From NCBI GenBank assembly GCA_038030265.1, contig CM075943.1:26784001-26848000 (forward strand): a DNA stretch of 64,000 nt. Reading direction: 5' to 3'. Positions 12,101 through 22,399 of this stretch are shown piece after piece. The stretch comes from Corythucha ciliata. Lineage: Eukaryota > Arthropoda > Insecta > Hemiptera > Tingidae. The position numbers were made by a program, and so were the translations under genes. A model generated the notes under the pieces. The model searched no databases and was not told the origin of the DNA. It saw nothing but the letters and a program-made list of their open reading frames with translations. Positions within the stretch are counted from its first letter, which is position 1. Each line of letters begins with the position of its first letter.

Positions 12101-15100
12101 CGAAGTCTAGGGAATGGAGAGAATTAAGTTTGATCATTCCCTAACCAAAGGTCTTTCTTTAAATTGTTGGGTGGACCATCTTATTGTCTGGGGCGGGGGG
12201 CCGTTATACCTGACCAAGAGTGAGACGTCTTCGAAACATTTTTGTGAATAGTCAGCTGAATAATGATGTCAAACCATGTCAACCTCAATTCTTTCTATTT
12301 TTACTGTTCCAGATGAGAACCGAGATTTAAACGGACACGCTGAAGAGGAAATAAAGAGGCAGAGGACGCAATACAACGGAGACCAGCTTTATTCAAACGT
12401 AATTCTTTCTTTCCTTTCGCCGCCCGATTAAAATCCAATAAAAAATATAAAAAAAAAAACTTCCCAGTGATTTGTGTTTAACGACTTTCCCCCCACTTAC
12501 CAACCCACCCATGTTTCTCTGACCGTCTCTTTTTTCGGTTTCACAGCTCTGGTCCGGGAAATGGACAGTCAAAGAGGAACACAAATTGTTCTCCGAGCTG
12601 GGAAGCGCCGGCTCGGGAAGTTCACCCTATTACGACTCGCCGTCCGGTTTTCCAGCGACTTCGACCACGTCGGGGGATATTTACGATACCATTAGTACTA
12701 TGAGCCAAGCTCAAAGCGCGCACATATACAACCCGCCAATTGGAACTTCGTTAGGTGAGTTATACGATAATTCCAATGTGTCCAAACGTTTTCCCCGTAA
12801 TGGGACGCACTTACTTCATTCGTCCACTATTTTGCTGTTTCAGTTGGAGGCGTAAACCCATTAACACCTATTAGCATGCAAGAAATACATAAATTAGGTA
12901 CGACCACTGTTTTAGACCCTGGGTCGCTATCCCCCGTCCAGTACCAGCATACAGGTGAGATTTTCAAAAAAAATTTTTTATTCGAGTAAAGTCAAAATTA
13001 AAGGCATGATTTTACCGTTTATATGTATAGCGTGCGTATAGAAATAGACAAAAAACGCATTTTTTCTACATTTTTGTTTGCATGGGCGCCTGTTTTTTGT
13101 TGTTGAGTATGGCTATTTTTTTGTTTTGGTGTGTTGCATGGAATCGTGTAGAGGCGTACAATGGTAATTCAGGAGGAGGTGAAGTCGGTTCCCCCGGTTT
13201 ACCATTGTCCCTGCCAGCGGATCAAGCACCAAGCCCTAACAACCCACAGGACCCGTCGGGGTTGACCGTGCTACAGTCACCGTATACTACCACTTATTAC
13301 ACGACTCCAGGTTAGTGAAAATGTTTTGTTTTGTATTTTCCCCCTCTCTCTATGTTTTACGCTTCTCTGTGAGCTGTAGATACGCTTTGAATGCCGCGTG
13401 GCGTAGAAAATCTTTCCAAAAACCCACGTAAAACGTCCTTCTAAAATCCATCACGATGAAGTGATCCAAGTGGACTGGGTGGGCCACCATCGAACCTTAG
13501 TCGTAATTGTGTGTGGCGCATGGCGTAGTTCTGCCCCTTCTTGACCAAAGTCTCCGCAAAAATATTCACGCCCAGGAGCTTGATATAATCGGTCTGGTAA
13601 CTGGCAATTTCCATCGAAAAAGCAATTCCACCGGTTTGGCTATTTCAAAAACCGAATTTCACTCGTTTTAAACAAGAAGGGTGGGAAGGTTGGATGTCAG
13701 CGGCTAACACTGTCAAGTTTTCGGCAAGGCTCTCCACTTACTTGTTGATCAATTTCACACGTTCACCGGGTGCGAATGGCGAGCCGTCAACCCGAAACCC
13801 GATAGACTCGAAATCCTCATCCATTCGAAATCCAGCGGCGATTCCGATGTTTTTACCTGAGCTTTGGCCCCTTTTCAGGGGCCCTTTGAAATTCCCTGAC
13901 TCGTAAACAGTGGCCCTGAAGTTCAAGGAAAAGCCTCGATGCAAGTGGATCTCGTCTCTGGCCCCCGCGTAACGTTGAAAGAAGAAATTCGGCCGAAAGG
14001 AACGGGGATACGAAAAGCTCTCTTTTTTTGTCACTTTGAGGGGGTGGTGACGTCCACACTTTGTTACGTTTTTTGGCCAGGACCGCTACATTTATCAATT
14101 TAGCATTGTCCGAGAGCCTCACAAACCGTGTCCTGCTCAAATCAAAGTAGAAAAATGGTCAAAATTTAAAATTGGAGAAAACACCAACAAATGGAATCCG
14201 AAAATCCAGACGAATTTTCAATCAGTTCAAGGGATTCTCACTGCGAGATCACCATTTTTGGCCACTTGTGCACGTTTCCAGGGGCACCAATATTTGACTC
14301 AAAGACCACATCCTGAATTAACGGAGGCTGCAGCGAGGGTCCACCACTGTCTCCATGTGATACCCACCACAAGCCTGAAAAGGGCATGAAACCTGATGGA
14401 CTTCCAATAGTTGTGTCCCCCCCCCTCTTCTCGCACCTTTGATTCATTTCCATCTGGCCCCGACGGTTGTCTGGCGTCAGCTGAATCTTACTGAGAGTGC
14501 GAGCCAAACCTGCGAAATTGTTATTTTTCGTGTTGTTATATTTCGAAATTGTCAATTCCGTGAAAATGTGTTTTTGAAAATCTGAATCCGCAAAAGAGCC
14601 CCTAGAAATTGGTTTCTTGAATGTGGAAGCCGCACATTCCCCACATTGATTTTTGATGACCAGCAGGCCCGCAAAATTGACTTTTCAAGAAGCTAAGCAC
14701 ACTAAAACCTGTTTTTAAGTGACTCAACCAAACGAAATTATTGTTTTCAGTAACGTAAAACCATTGAAATCAAAATTGCGTCAAAGCAAAATTGGATTTT
14801 TCTATAACTAAACCACGAAAAATTAATTTTATGAATGTGGGAACCAAATAAAATTGGTTTTGGTTACAAAAACTCGAAAAATTCACTTTTTATGGTGGGT
14901 TTCTCAATCACTGGATATCTCAGGGAATAAGAATACCTTGACTAACTTTATAGCGTTTTCCATTTACGTAAAATTCTGCTCCAGAGCAATTCATTTCCAC
15001 CTGTCTTCTCCTGCTGCTCTAGAGCAGAATTTTATTTAAATGCAGAACGCTATTACATAGATGTTTGTAAAAATGCCCATAGCAACCAGACTTATCCTAT

Positions 15101-17086
15101 CTTTAGCTCGGTGCACACGATGCATTATTCGAAGCATGTTTACTTGCATGGTGAAAAAAAACATATGATCCCCAGCAGTGACCGGATGTTTTTTAGAACA
15201 GGCAAGCCATCATGCTTCAAAAAAATGCATCGTGTGCACCGAGCTTTAATCTAGGCTCCTTTTACACGAGTATTAAGTTTTTTGTTCAAAAATTATGTTC
15301 AATCCGAATTTTTTTTTAAACGGCTACTTGGATCAAAAAACTTACTCGTGTAAAAGGGGCCTTTTAGGGATGAGAGCATGATATACTTAAAGAGACGAAT
15401 ACGTGAAATTCGATTTTTCAACTACTGAACCCCGGGAAATGTCGTTTTTAGTGTCTTATCCCCGCGAAATTAGTTTTTTCAAGAGCCAAATCCGCAAAAT
15501 TGGTCTTTCAGCGGCTAATTGATTTTTGGAAAATCCAAATCCACGAAATTGGATTTTAAGAGTGCTAAACTCACGATATTTGCCACATTTAGAGCCAGTT
15601 TAGCAGCGCCACAACACTCGTCCAGCAAGAGCCAGAGCACCGCTGCTGGTCTCCAGGGAGAGCTCCTCACAAGCCATCCATGGACGCTACATCAGCGACG
15701 CGATGAAAACTTTCAGAGCCCCACCGCCGAGAGCAGTGGAACAAAGCGGGGGGGGGGGCACCCCATGTAAGGTCTGAGGTCACCTGCCGCCCCTCTTCCA
15801 TCTTGGCCCTAGCCGAGAAGTTCGACGCCGATACTCCCTGGACTCCCACAGAACCCTCTCGATTCTCCCAAGAGGCCCTCATGACCCGCCAAACACCAGC
15901 AGCAAGGCTGATACCTTTTATTTCCCAATATGCGTGAAAATAAGCTCCAATAATCACCAACAAGCGCCAACCAGCGTCGTCAAGAGCCAATATGCACCCC
16001 AATAACTGAAAATAAGCGCCGCTTCCGTCGACGCAGAATAAACTGACACAGATCCGGTTCAAGAGGAGGCGTTCAAGCAACTTGCTCTCACAAGGGCAAG
16101 AGGCTTTTAGCTATTAGTACATATATGTATTATGAGCCTGAAACTGTCCGGGAGCTGACATGGTTGGGTTCACGCGCTGTCAAAGGCAAACACTCGCGTT
16201 ACCGCGATGTTGGTGTGTGGACAGCTTGGGGGTGTTTTTTTCTGGTGGTCGTGTATACGAGGTACGGACCGCAGAGCACCAGGAGCCAATGAGGAAGACA
16301 ATCAACGCGCTGCGATGAGGCCCGCATGGTCGATCAGGCTGAGAAGGGACGTAAATCATTTTGGGAGCATCCTACCCACCCCACCACAATAACCTAAAAA
16401 TATCAGAATTTCCTGTTTCGGATAGATAGGCAGTTCTAAGTTTCTTGAGAATACCAACCTATTTAATCGTGGATAGTCGGTTTCTGGGACTTAATTACCA
16501 GGTTTTGGACCATCCAGCCCGAATTTTAATATTAAATGAGTTTTAAATAGTTTTATTATTATCAATTATTGTTGTGTTTCAGGAGCCGGCGGTGGAGTGA
16601 CGGACTACGCATACACGACGCCTTATACGCAATACACGTCGGCATCACCGTACGGTTATAATTACCCTACCGGCCCTGGAGGTCTCCTCAGTAAGTAAAC
16701 AGTGAGTATGGCTTAACGACACCCTTGCCTTTCAGTTCCTTTCCATTTCTACGTCTCCCTCTCTGTATATTAAATTTTGCCTCTTCTAAAATATTAACAC
16801 CTTTTTGATTTGAAACAAATTTTGGCTTTGTCAGAGGGCCTCAACCAAACTTTCTTTTCCTGTTTTTTTAACGACAGATTCCTGTTATTTTTACGGAAAT
16901 AACAGCGGGAGCGATACCGAATCATCTGTGATCGGACGGGACGGGTGTTCTTCTGAAGAAGCAAGATCACCACTGGCGGCCACTCGAGCCAATTCAGGAG
17001 CGAGCGCCTCATCACCAATTGGAACTTCGTCCTGTTTTAAGGTTGAAGCTCCACCAATGGTGCAAACGTACACCGTCACCAAGTAG
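4619..17086 (+). CDS. sv (Pax2/5/8): Pax2/5/8-class transcription factor, 3' part (7 exons)
   Basis: Spliced coding region join(4619..4830, 12313..12398, 12547..12754, 12844..12954, 13152..13310, 16583..16690, 16878..17086), 363 residues plus TAG. Every junction is AG/GT and keeps phase, which strongly supports the model. Seen: the first residues (IVRNKAAEKAKH) correspond to the end of a paired domain; the octapeptide YSINGILGI is at 4749-4775; a basic KRKRD patch follows; exon 3 begins LWSGKWTVKEEHKLFSELG, a segment I recall as conserved in arthropod Pax2 proteins, where a partial homeodomain lies in vertebrate Pax2/5/8; the C-terminus is rich in Tyr, Ser, Gly and Pro. Family knowledge: Pax2/5/8 proteins are nuclear DNA-binding regulators of eye and sense-organ development, and the octapeptide recruits Groucho corepressors. 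The start codon and most of the paired domain are not in the window. The C-terminal exon borders rest on splice signals and phase only. Confidence 0.92.
5194..5316. mobile_element. Small inverted-repeat (MITE-like) element
   Basis: The ends ggcgccatgttcgtcttatc (left) and gataagagcgaacatggcg (right) are imperfect inverted repeats around a ~75-base core. Short, non-coding and AT-rich inside; the family is unknown. Confidence 0.5.
8505..8870 (-). repeat. Degenerate ~30-33 bp tandem repeat, family B
   Basis: Repeated phrases of the type ttagccgcgaattaNNgNttttt recur about every 30-35 bases with much divergence. The same unit in the opposite orientation, tcgcggctaaaattgagaaaa, fills 50470-50945, so this is a dispersed family and not local slippage. 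Confidence 0.5.
9092..9140. repeat. Poly(A) tract, ~48 bases
   Basis: An uninterrupted A run. It could be the tail of a + strand retroposon whose body I do not recognise, or simple slippage. No target-site duplication was evident. Confidence 0.7.
11315..11726. mobile_element. Foldback MITE, ~410 bp
   Basis: Terminal inverted repeats of about 100 bases: 11315-11424 pairs with about 11628-11726. Each end carries tgaaaaaag, then ccgacagcagcctgtcggg, itself a small palindrome, then a shared segment ending in cgatatcaatcaa. The core is non-coding. It sits inside a Pax intron. I could not fix the target-site duplication or superfamily. Confidence 0.75.
12313..12398 (+). CDS. sv (Pax2/5/8): Pax2/5/8 exon: acidic/basic linker
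   Basis: Acceptor ttccag at 12312, donor gtaatt at 12399. Reads DENRDLNGHAEEEIKRQRTQ and continues nine residues to YSN, ending in phase 0. A short charged linker; its identity comes from phase continuity with the octapeptide exon and the following LWS exon. Confidence 0.85.
12547..12754 (+). CDS. sv (Pax2/5/8): Pax2/5/8 exon: conserved LW-x-KW region
   Basis: Acceptor tcacag at 12546, donor gtgagt at 12755. Begins LWSGKWTVKEEHKLFSELG, followed by a Ser/Gly/Tyr-rich stretch. From memory the opening resembles insect shaven proteins after the octapeptide. Open reading frames overlapping here in other phases are shadows. Confidence 0.9.
12844..12954 (+). CDS. sv (Pax2/5/8): Pax2/5/8 exon: VGGVNPLTPISM segment
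   Basis: Acceptor tttcag at 12843, donor gtgaga at 12955; 111 bases with split codons at both ends (phases match the neighbours). Encodes VGGVNPLTPISMQEIHKLGT, then a Ser/Pro-containing tail. Short introns (89 and 197 bases) separate it from its neighbours. Confidence 0.87.
13152..13310 (+). CDS. sv (Pax2/5/8): Pax2/5/8 exon: Pro/Ser-rich transactivation segment
   Basis: Acceptor cgtgtag at 13151, donor gttagt at 13311. The first codon is split (G from the previous exon plus AG gives Glu). Reads EAYNGNSGGGEVGSPGLPL and on to a Tyr/Thr-rich end (SPYTTTYYTTP). The composition fits the transactivation region of Pax2/5/8 proteins. Confidence 0.84.
14950..15053. mobile_element. Short MITE with ~38-bp inverted repeats
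   Basis: The left end agcgttttccatttacgtaa continues into aattctgctccagagca and pairs with the right end, tgctctagagcagaatt through gcagaacgct. The core is only ~25 bases. A related sequence (ctgctccagagcagaatttt) occurs at about 50430-50455, so the element is dispersed. Confidence 0.65.
15105..15245. mobile_element. MITE with agctcggtgcacacgatgca termini
   Basis: Perfect 21-base terminal inverted repeats (agctcggtgcacacgatgca plus t) enclose ~100 bases with a partly paired interior (gcatgtttactt/catgcttc). The flanks are tt/a-rich but no clean target duplication is visible. Confidence 0.7.
15253..15364. mobile_element. MITE with ccttttacacgagta termini
   Basis: The left arm, aggctccttttacacgagta followed by ttaagttttttg, pairs with the right arm, caaaaaacttactcgtgtaa followed by aaggggcct. 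About 110 bp, non-coding, 8 bases beyond the preceding MITE. Confidence 0.65.
16583..16690 (+). CDS. sv (Pax2/5/8): Pax2/5/8 exon: Tyr-rich segment
   Basis: Acceptor gtttcag at 16582, donor gtaagt at 16691; 108 bases. Reads GAGGGVTDYAYTTPYTQYTS, then ASPYGYNYPTGPGGLL. Aromatic low-complexity sequence of this kind is usual in the Pax2/5/8 C-terminus. The preceding intron is 3.27 kb and holds several small inverted-repeat elements. Confidence 0.86.
16878..17086 (+). CDS. sv (Pax2/5/8): Pax2/5/8 terminal exon with stop
   Basis: Acceptor acgacag at 16877; the TAG stop is at 17084-17086 and a second TAG follows at once. Begins with a split Asn codon and ends PPMVQTYTVTK. Ser- and Gly-rich with one acidic stretch (SSEEARS). 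The stop is in the phase dictated by all upstream exons. Confidence 0.84.
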
Positions 17087-18400
17087 TAGTCTTAAGCTCT
17101 GACTTTGTATTTTTTAAAAACAGCGTTTTTCGTTTTACTTTTCAATGCCAACTTGATAGAGCCCCCCCTCACATGAAAACCACCATATGATGAAGAATGC
17201 GAACGCATATCAATACACCGGTTAATGAACCCTCAAAGTCAAATATTCATAACATTGTTTTGTCTTTTTTTTCTAACGTGCAACGAATTTTAAAAGACTC
17301 GAAATGTGTGGCCGTGGGCGAACGAGGTGTACGATCTCAAATTTAATTTTATAATATCGCCAGTAATTTTTTTTAAATAAAAAAAAATACGTGTAATACA
17401 GCTGAGTACATACCAAAGAAAGTTGAAACTTTTTCTTTTAGCTATGTGAATATTTTGTTATAAGGACGAAAAAAAATGAGTGTACCTACGTCAACATTTA
17501 TTATTTATAGAACCGAAAAAAGGTACGAAAATGGCCCGGTTCATTCACGTGACTGTCATGTACATTATAAACGAAAGAACCAGTGAATCTGTCGACAAAG
17601 CGTGTAAAAAAATATATATTTTTAGTACCTAGATACACACTCAAAAAAAAACACAAACATTTTACCAAAGACAAAATCTTCCGTAACTTAGACAAAATAT
17701 TTCTCTTTTTTATTATTTTAAGCAGTCACATTTGTGTGTTCAAATTTTAAGTTCCAATTTTTAAACACTTTTTTTAGCACATCCCCACGAGTCCTGCGAT
17801 TTAAACGAAATTGTACAGTTTTTTTTTCTGTTTGTTTGTTTTAGATTTGTAGTGTAGGCAGTTATTGCACAAGCACAATGCACACGTCACTGTTATTATT
17901 AGGACACTATTACTATTTTATACGGTTTCTTTAAAGAAAAAGTTGTAAAAAAAAATTAAGTTATTATTTTTATACATAAACAAAAGTCAAACTTTTAAAC
18001 TCATTTATAAGCTTGCTGGAATTATCTCAAAACGAATTCAAAATGGTACCCCCTTCCATTTTCTTTTTTTATTGTGTGCAATGCGGTGTATGCACCGACT
18101 TAAATGAATGGCACTAGTCATAAAATGTAAAGACTCTAATAAGTTACTCGTTTGATCAGTTTTTTCTTTTTAAAAAAAGTAACAAAATTGCAATTTTTAT
18201 TTAAGACTATGAAAATTGTCTCCTTCTGAACCAAAGATTATATTTTTAAAAATAAAAATGTATTTGTGCCCACAAAAAAAAACTACTTCTTTATTCGAGA
18301 AACAACAACAAAATGTATACATTTTAGCCCCCGGAAATCCGTTGAGATTTTAAATGTATGAAATATTTGTAGAATAATACAAAATATTGTCCCATGATTT
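17087..18400 (+). other. Probable 3' UTR of the Pax gene
   Basis: No open frame of note after the stop. The sequence is AT-rich with many T and A runs, as expected for a 3' UTR. AATAAA hexamers at 17376-17381 and 18251-18256 are candidate polyadenylation signals, the second followed by a short A run. The true cleavage site cannot be read from sequence alone. Confidence 0.5.
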
Positions 18401-18965
18401 AAATGGTTTGTCTATACGAAGCACCTCCTTCTCAATCCTGGTAAGTTGGGTCATGATTGGTGGGACTGGCGGGAGAGGGGTTCATCAAATTCTGCAGCAC
18501 TAACTCTGCAGGTTCAAACAACTTAACCATGGGTGCTTCCCCTGTGACTGTCAGTTTGTGGGAGTGGGGACGTAAAATCCTCTAAAAGGACGATAATGCG
18601 TATAGAAATCCACGAGGTTATTGGAAGAGCAACAGTCCCAGCGGCGCAGCGTAACAAGATAAGTGACCACATGGGGCGCACCTAAAATGTACACCCCCCC
18701 CCCCTCAACACCACACTCATATACCTTCGTAAACTAAACCACTGAATTATTGTACAATAGAGGTTATCAACCATATAGGTTATCAACAAGTGGCAGACTC
18801 TCTCCATCGTCAAATGCGACATAGGTGAGCCCAGACGACCGTTTTAGCCTTTCTGGTAGGGTCCCAGTGAGATTGGGTTTTTAAGGAGCAAAATTTGCAA
18901 AAGTAGGTTTTGAACGAGTGAAAATCCGCAGACCAGAACCGTGTAGATGTGTCAAAATGACATAA
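18401..18965. other. Intergenic, no gene seen
   Basis: Downstream of the Pax 3' UTR. A fragment of the ~30-bp family A repeat is visible near 18870-18950. Nothing else is recognisable. Confidence 0.45.
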
Positions 18966-19100
18966 GCTCCGTTCCATTGTTTTGCTATTGCTACACTAGT
19001 GTAGAAAACCATGTGATTTGATTGACTTATTCCGAAAAATTGAATGAAACCACATGATTTTCTTCAAAAGTGTAGCACTAGCAAAACAATGGAACTTTGA
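18966..19100. mobile_element. MITE with gttccattgttttgct termini
   Basis: gttccattgttttgctattg, then ctacact, at about 18971-18997 pairs with the complement ending at 19095; arms of ~45 bases extend to ccatgtg/cacatg. The interior is short and AT-rich. Confidence 0.6.
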
Positions 19101-19190
19101 GTACCAGAAAAAGAAAAATCAGTTTTTTGAACTGTGACAAACTTGAGAAACAGATGTTGGAAAGAGTTAAAACTGTACGGGCTAACGTAA

Positions 19191-19434
19191 AGCCCAGTTC
19201 ACACCTATCATGCACGCTTCCGATCCGACACCGATCATACATTTTTTGATAGGTGTGGGGACCGTAATAGGCGTTAATACCGAATAATTGACGGCTATAA
19301 CGCTTCTCAGCCCTCTCAGATTGCCTTTCCTACCCAAATATATTCTAACCGTCACGAGGGTTTCCACAGTCTCCGATCCGACATGCATGACCGGTGTCGG
19401 ATCGGAAGCGTGCATGATAGGTGTGAACCTGGCT
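19191..19434. mobile_element. MITE, 244 bp, with TAA target duplication
   Basis: Terminal inverted repeats of about 45 bases begin agcccagttcacacctatca and run through cgcttccgatccgacaccg. The flanks are TAA at 19188-19190 and TAA at 19435-19437, a 3-bp duplication of the TWA type used by PIF/Harbinger elements. Non-autonomous; no transposase inside. Confidence 0.7.
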
Positions 19435-19437
19435 TAA

Positions 19438-21124
19438 GACGGTACAATAAGAAAATTTCTATTCGTAAAACAAGCACAACTGATGATTTTATTTTTGTTT
19501 TATAATAATTAATGGAATTAATTATGGCGTCGCTACACTACCCTCCTCCCAGTGACGCTTCCCAATTGGCAAAGTATTATTTCAGAAATATTTCACGAAA
19601 CATTTCTGATAAGTTGCTGACTTTATTTCAGTTACGTTTTCATAAGACTGTTTCGGAAAGATTTCTTTGTAATATTTCGATAACATGGCAGAGTAACATT
19701 TCTGTCATGTTTCCACGAACATTTCATTTCTGATATGTTCCACGAAATATTTCAGACACGATTCGGGTTCCATTTCAAATACGTGTCAGTTACGTTTTCA
19801 TGATGTTTCGGCAATATTTCTTAGTAATATTTCTTAGTAATATTTCAATAACATAACAAAGCAGCGTTCATGTCAGGCTTCTATGGGACCGTTCTGAAAT
19901 GTTTCACGAAATATTTCTGACACGATTCAGGTTTTATTTCAAACATGTGCCAGTTATGTTTCATGAAACAGTACTATAGTTGAACCACATTCTAAGGAAA
20001 CCAGCAAATCAATAAAACCAACTTGTTTTACATATGATACGGTTCATGTCCATCTGGAAATTTTGTTAAAAAGTGTCATTAGAAAGTGGTAGAGTTATAC
20101 TAATATTTCAAAAACATAATAGAGAAATGTGAAGAACTTGCGTTAGAACCGGGCTCTGGGAGTGAACCTCTAGCCAGACAAATACGTACAGAAACTAACA
20201 GTTAGAACTGTGCAGTTAAGCTCCTACGTACATGGGTATTCCAGTATCAGTTTAGCCAGAATAGTTTCACAGTCAGTTGAAACTGCATATCTACCGCAGC
20301 AACCGAACCGAAAAGCACGGAGTTCACCCAAGACTCACGGTTCACGGTTCGACTACTTCAATGGGCTCTGAATCGTCCATCCTCTTAAAACCGCTTAATT
20401 TCTTCTCTGTAATTAATAATAACGCATGAAATAATTTAGCAGGCAAGTCAGAAAAAATTTTACCTCTTAATCCTGAGTGCCGCTCCCGCCAGGTAAGGGC
20501 TAATTATTTTTATCATTTCCCGTTTTCCCAAATTTGGAAATTTTGAAAGGGCCGCAGCTGCGACACAAATCACCCATGATGAGTCGACAACGAAACAAAT
20601 TAATTCCACATGCATCTAAATGGATTCTTCCAAGAAATCGAGAGAGAGTTGACAATTTGAAAACAAAGATGCACTGGCGCAAAATAAGGAAGAAAACCGT
20701 TATACGAGGGCTGGTTGTTTGTTGTTTAGACAATACTGGGAACTGAACAATTCCAGTGAATCGGGATTGCATATTATGATTATGACCCTCACGAAACGTA
20801 TGATTTGCGTGGATGCAGCTGACCACAGCAAACATCCCAATTGTCCCGGTGTAATAAAATGCACGCATCAGGCTAGCAAATGAATACCAGAATGAAATTT
20901 AAGTACCAGCGATAGCTTACTTCGAATTATTTTAAAAATCTCCGTTCTTTCCTCGATTTTTTTCTTTTTCTTTTGCCCAGCCCACGAAAACTGGACGGCC
21001 AACGTGACGTCGCCATTGGCAAGGGTACATTTCAGAAATCTTTCTGAAACATTACAATGTTTCAGCTTTAATGATTGCATGTGAAATATTCCTGAAATAT
21101 GTCTGAAGCATGCCAAAAAATGGT
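19438..21124. repeat. Degenerate repeat block, no gene
   Basis: Phrases such as cacgaaatatttctgacacg recur. A longer direct repeat is visible at about 19741-19803 and 19907-19970 (period ~167). cgcttcccaattggcaaagt near 19556 resembles cgtcgccattggcaagggt near 21008. From about 20100 to 20990 I see nothing I can name. Confidence 0.45.
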
Positions 21125-21725
21125 GGGTCATTCCACCTCATCTCACCGGACTTTTGCAGTCGACCCCTCCGATTTCGCTCATTTTTGGTGTGGAGGCTCA
21201 CTTTTATGGTTAATGAGGCCACGCAAAGTATTATTGAGAGAAAAAATTTTTTCAATGACTTACGGCGTTTTTACGATTTTGGACATTTTTCGAAAATGTG
21301 GTGACTGTAAAAGCGTTTTTGACCATATCTCCGGTTCTAATCAAGTTATTTTCCTTCTCCTTGTCTTATTTTGTTCGGAAATAAGTAAAATTTAAGAATA
21401 TTAGCATATAAAATCGTTAATTGCTTTTAAACAATTTTTAGGGCGTTTTCCGCACTAAAAATGTTCAATTTTGAATTTCTCAAAATGGGTCAAGTCGGGA
21501 ATTTTTCGCGCGGTGTTATAATGTGCATTAGGATCTAGTGAAACACAGCCTACAAGGGTTTTTTGTGTTATTTTTGTATATCGAAGTTACAGTAATTTTT
21601 ATAGTCTTAAACGCCTGTTTGCCTATCCATATTCGCGTTCCGGCAACACTTGCCTTTCCATTATCTCTCAAATGACCTCCTACGAGGCATAGTTTCATTA
21701 AATATTATTTTTTCACTCCTCTTTG
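21125..21725 (+). repeat. Left terminal inverted repeat of the DNA transposon
   Basis: Pairs with 32015-32615 in inverted orientation. Differences are scattered single bases (for example ttttccgcact against gcgtttgttgcact near the middle). Open frames in both arms are shadows of the repeat. Confidence 0.85.
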
Positions 21726-22335
21726 ATCCTTAATGGAAATCATAATTTGGAATTCAATTGACAGCCCATGAAGATATTTCGGACATCGTTATGTGCCTGG
21801 TCTTCATAACTTAGGTAGGTACGAAATATTGACTCGCGGTTTCTCCAAGCTTGAAATTATGAAATAAAAAATGTATTGTATTTTAGAGTATACAAAATAT
21901 TATGTAGGAACATCTTTGTTTAAGGCGTTTCAAAAATAACGGCCTTTCCTTTTCCCGTCGTAGCTGCTCAGGCCCGCAGAGACTATTCTATTGCTTCTTC
22001 AAGTGTCGGAGCTCTGTCCACATTCAGCCTTCCGCTTCATGGCTCTAAAGAAAAAACAAAAAAGAAAACGTACATTTGAATTTAATTTGGAATGCAAATA
22101 ATCTCATAAATTTCAGACAATGACGACTCACCTAGTTTCTACTCGACTCTCCGGATTTTGACGAACTTGACGTTGAAAGGTGACCGTTGTGTGAGTGGTG
22201 TCAAGAGAAAAGTTCTTGAAAATTATGCTGTCTGGCTCTGAGGGGATTATTGTGTGGCATGATCTTATCCCGGTTATAGGAATCTATTTATTAGGTATTA
22301 GGTTATAGGTATCTATTAGGTTATAGGTATCTTTC

Positions 22336-22399
22336 CTTAAACGTATGGAAAACTTCTTTTAAATTGCCAAGCACTAGACGCTTTTGTTTGCGTTCCCGT
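22336..22399 (-). pseudogene. Continuation of the transposon gene beyond the Gypsy insertion
   Basis: On the - strand from the insertion point the frame continues as KQKRLVLGNLKEVFHTFKER and ends at a stop shortly after. This is what the family has directly after the MPG...VRE segment found on the other side of the Gypsy element. The frame is unbroken if one copy of the CCGT duplication is ignored, so the Gypsy element hit this gene. Further downstream a short repeat (ataggtatctattaggtt) replaces the expected sequence. Confidence 0.65.

Larger units (their letters stand above)
4831..12312 (+). other. Pax intron, 7.5 kb
   Basis: Bounded by a gtatgt donor and a ttccag acceptor. Contents I can name: an inverted-repeat element at 5194-5316, a degenerate ~30-bp repeat at 8505-8870, a 48-base A run near 9092-9140, an AT microsatellite near 10720-10755 and a foldback MITE at 11315-11726. 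The rest shows no gene or family I recognise. Confidence 0.75.
14505..15595 (+). repeat. Degenerate ~30-33 bp tandem repeat, family A (interrupted)
   Basis: Loose copies of gagccaaatccRcgaaattgg followed by ttttNaa recur about every 30-33 bases in 14505-14950 and 15400-15595. Three MITE-like elements (14950-15053, 15105-15245, 15253-15364) separate the two blocks. The same unit recurs at 42185-43025 and 51395-51740, and in reverse orientation at 55400-56100 and 57120-57480. Confidence 0.55.
13311..16582 (+). other. Pax intron, 3.3 kb
   Basis: Contains the degenerate ~30-bp repeat (14505-14950 and 15400-15595) broken by three short inverted-repeat elements. Open frames at 13738-14140 and 15667-16080 on the - strand show no family resemblance and I do not call them. 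Confidence 0.75.

Noticed and set aside
15667..16080. 137-codon - strand frame in a Pax intron
   Set aside because: No recognised domain, and it lies in repeat-like sequence within a well-supported intron.
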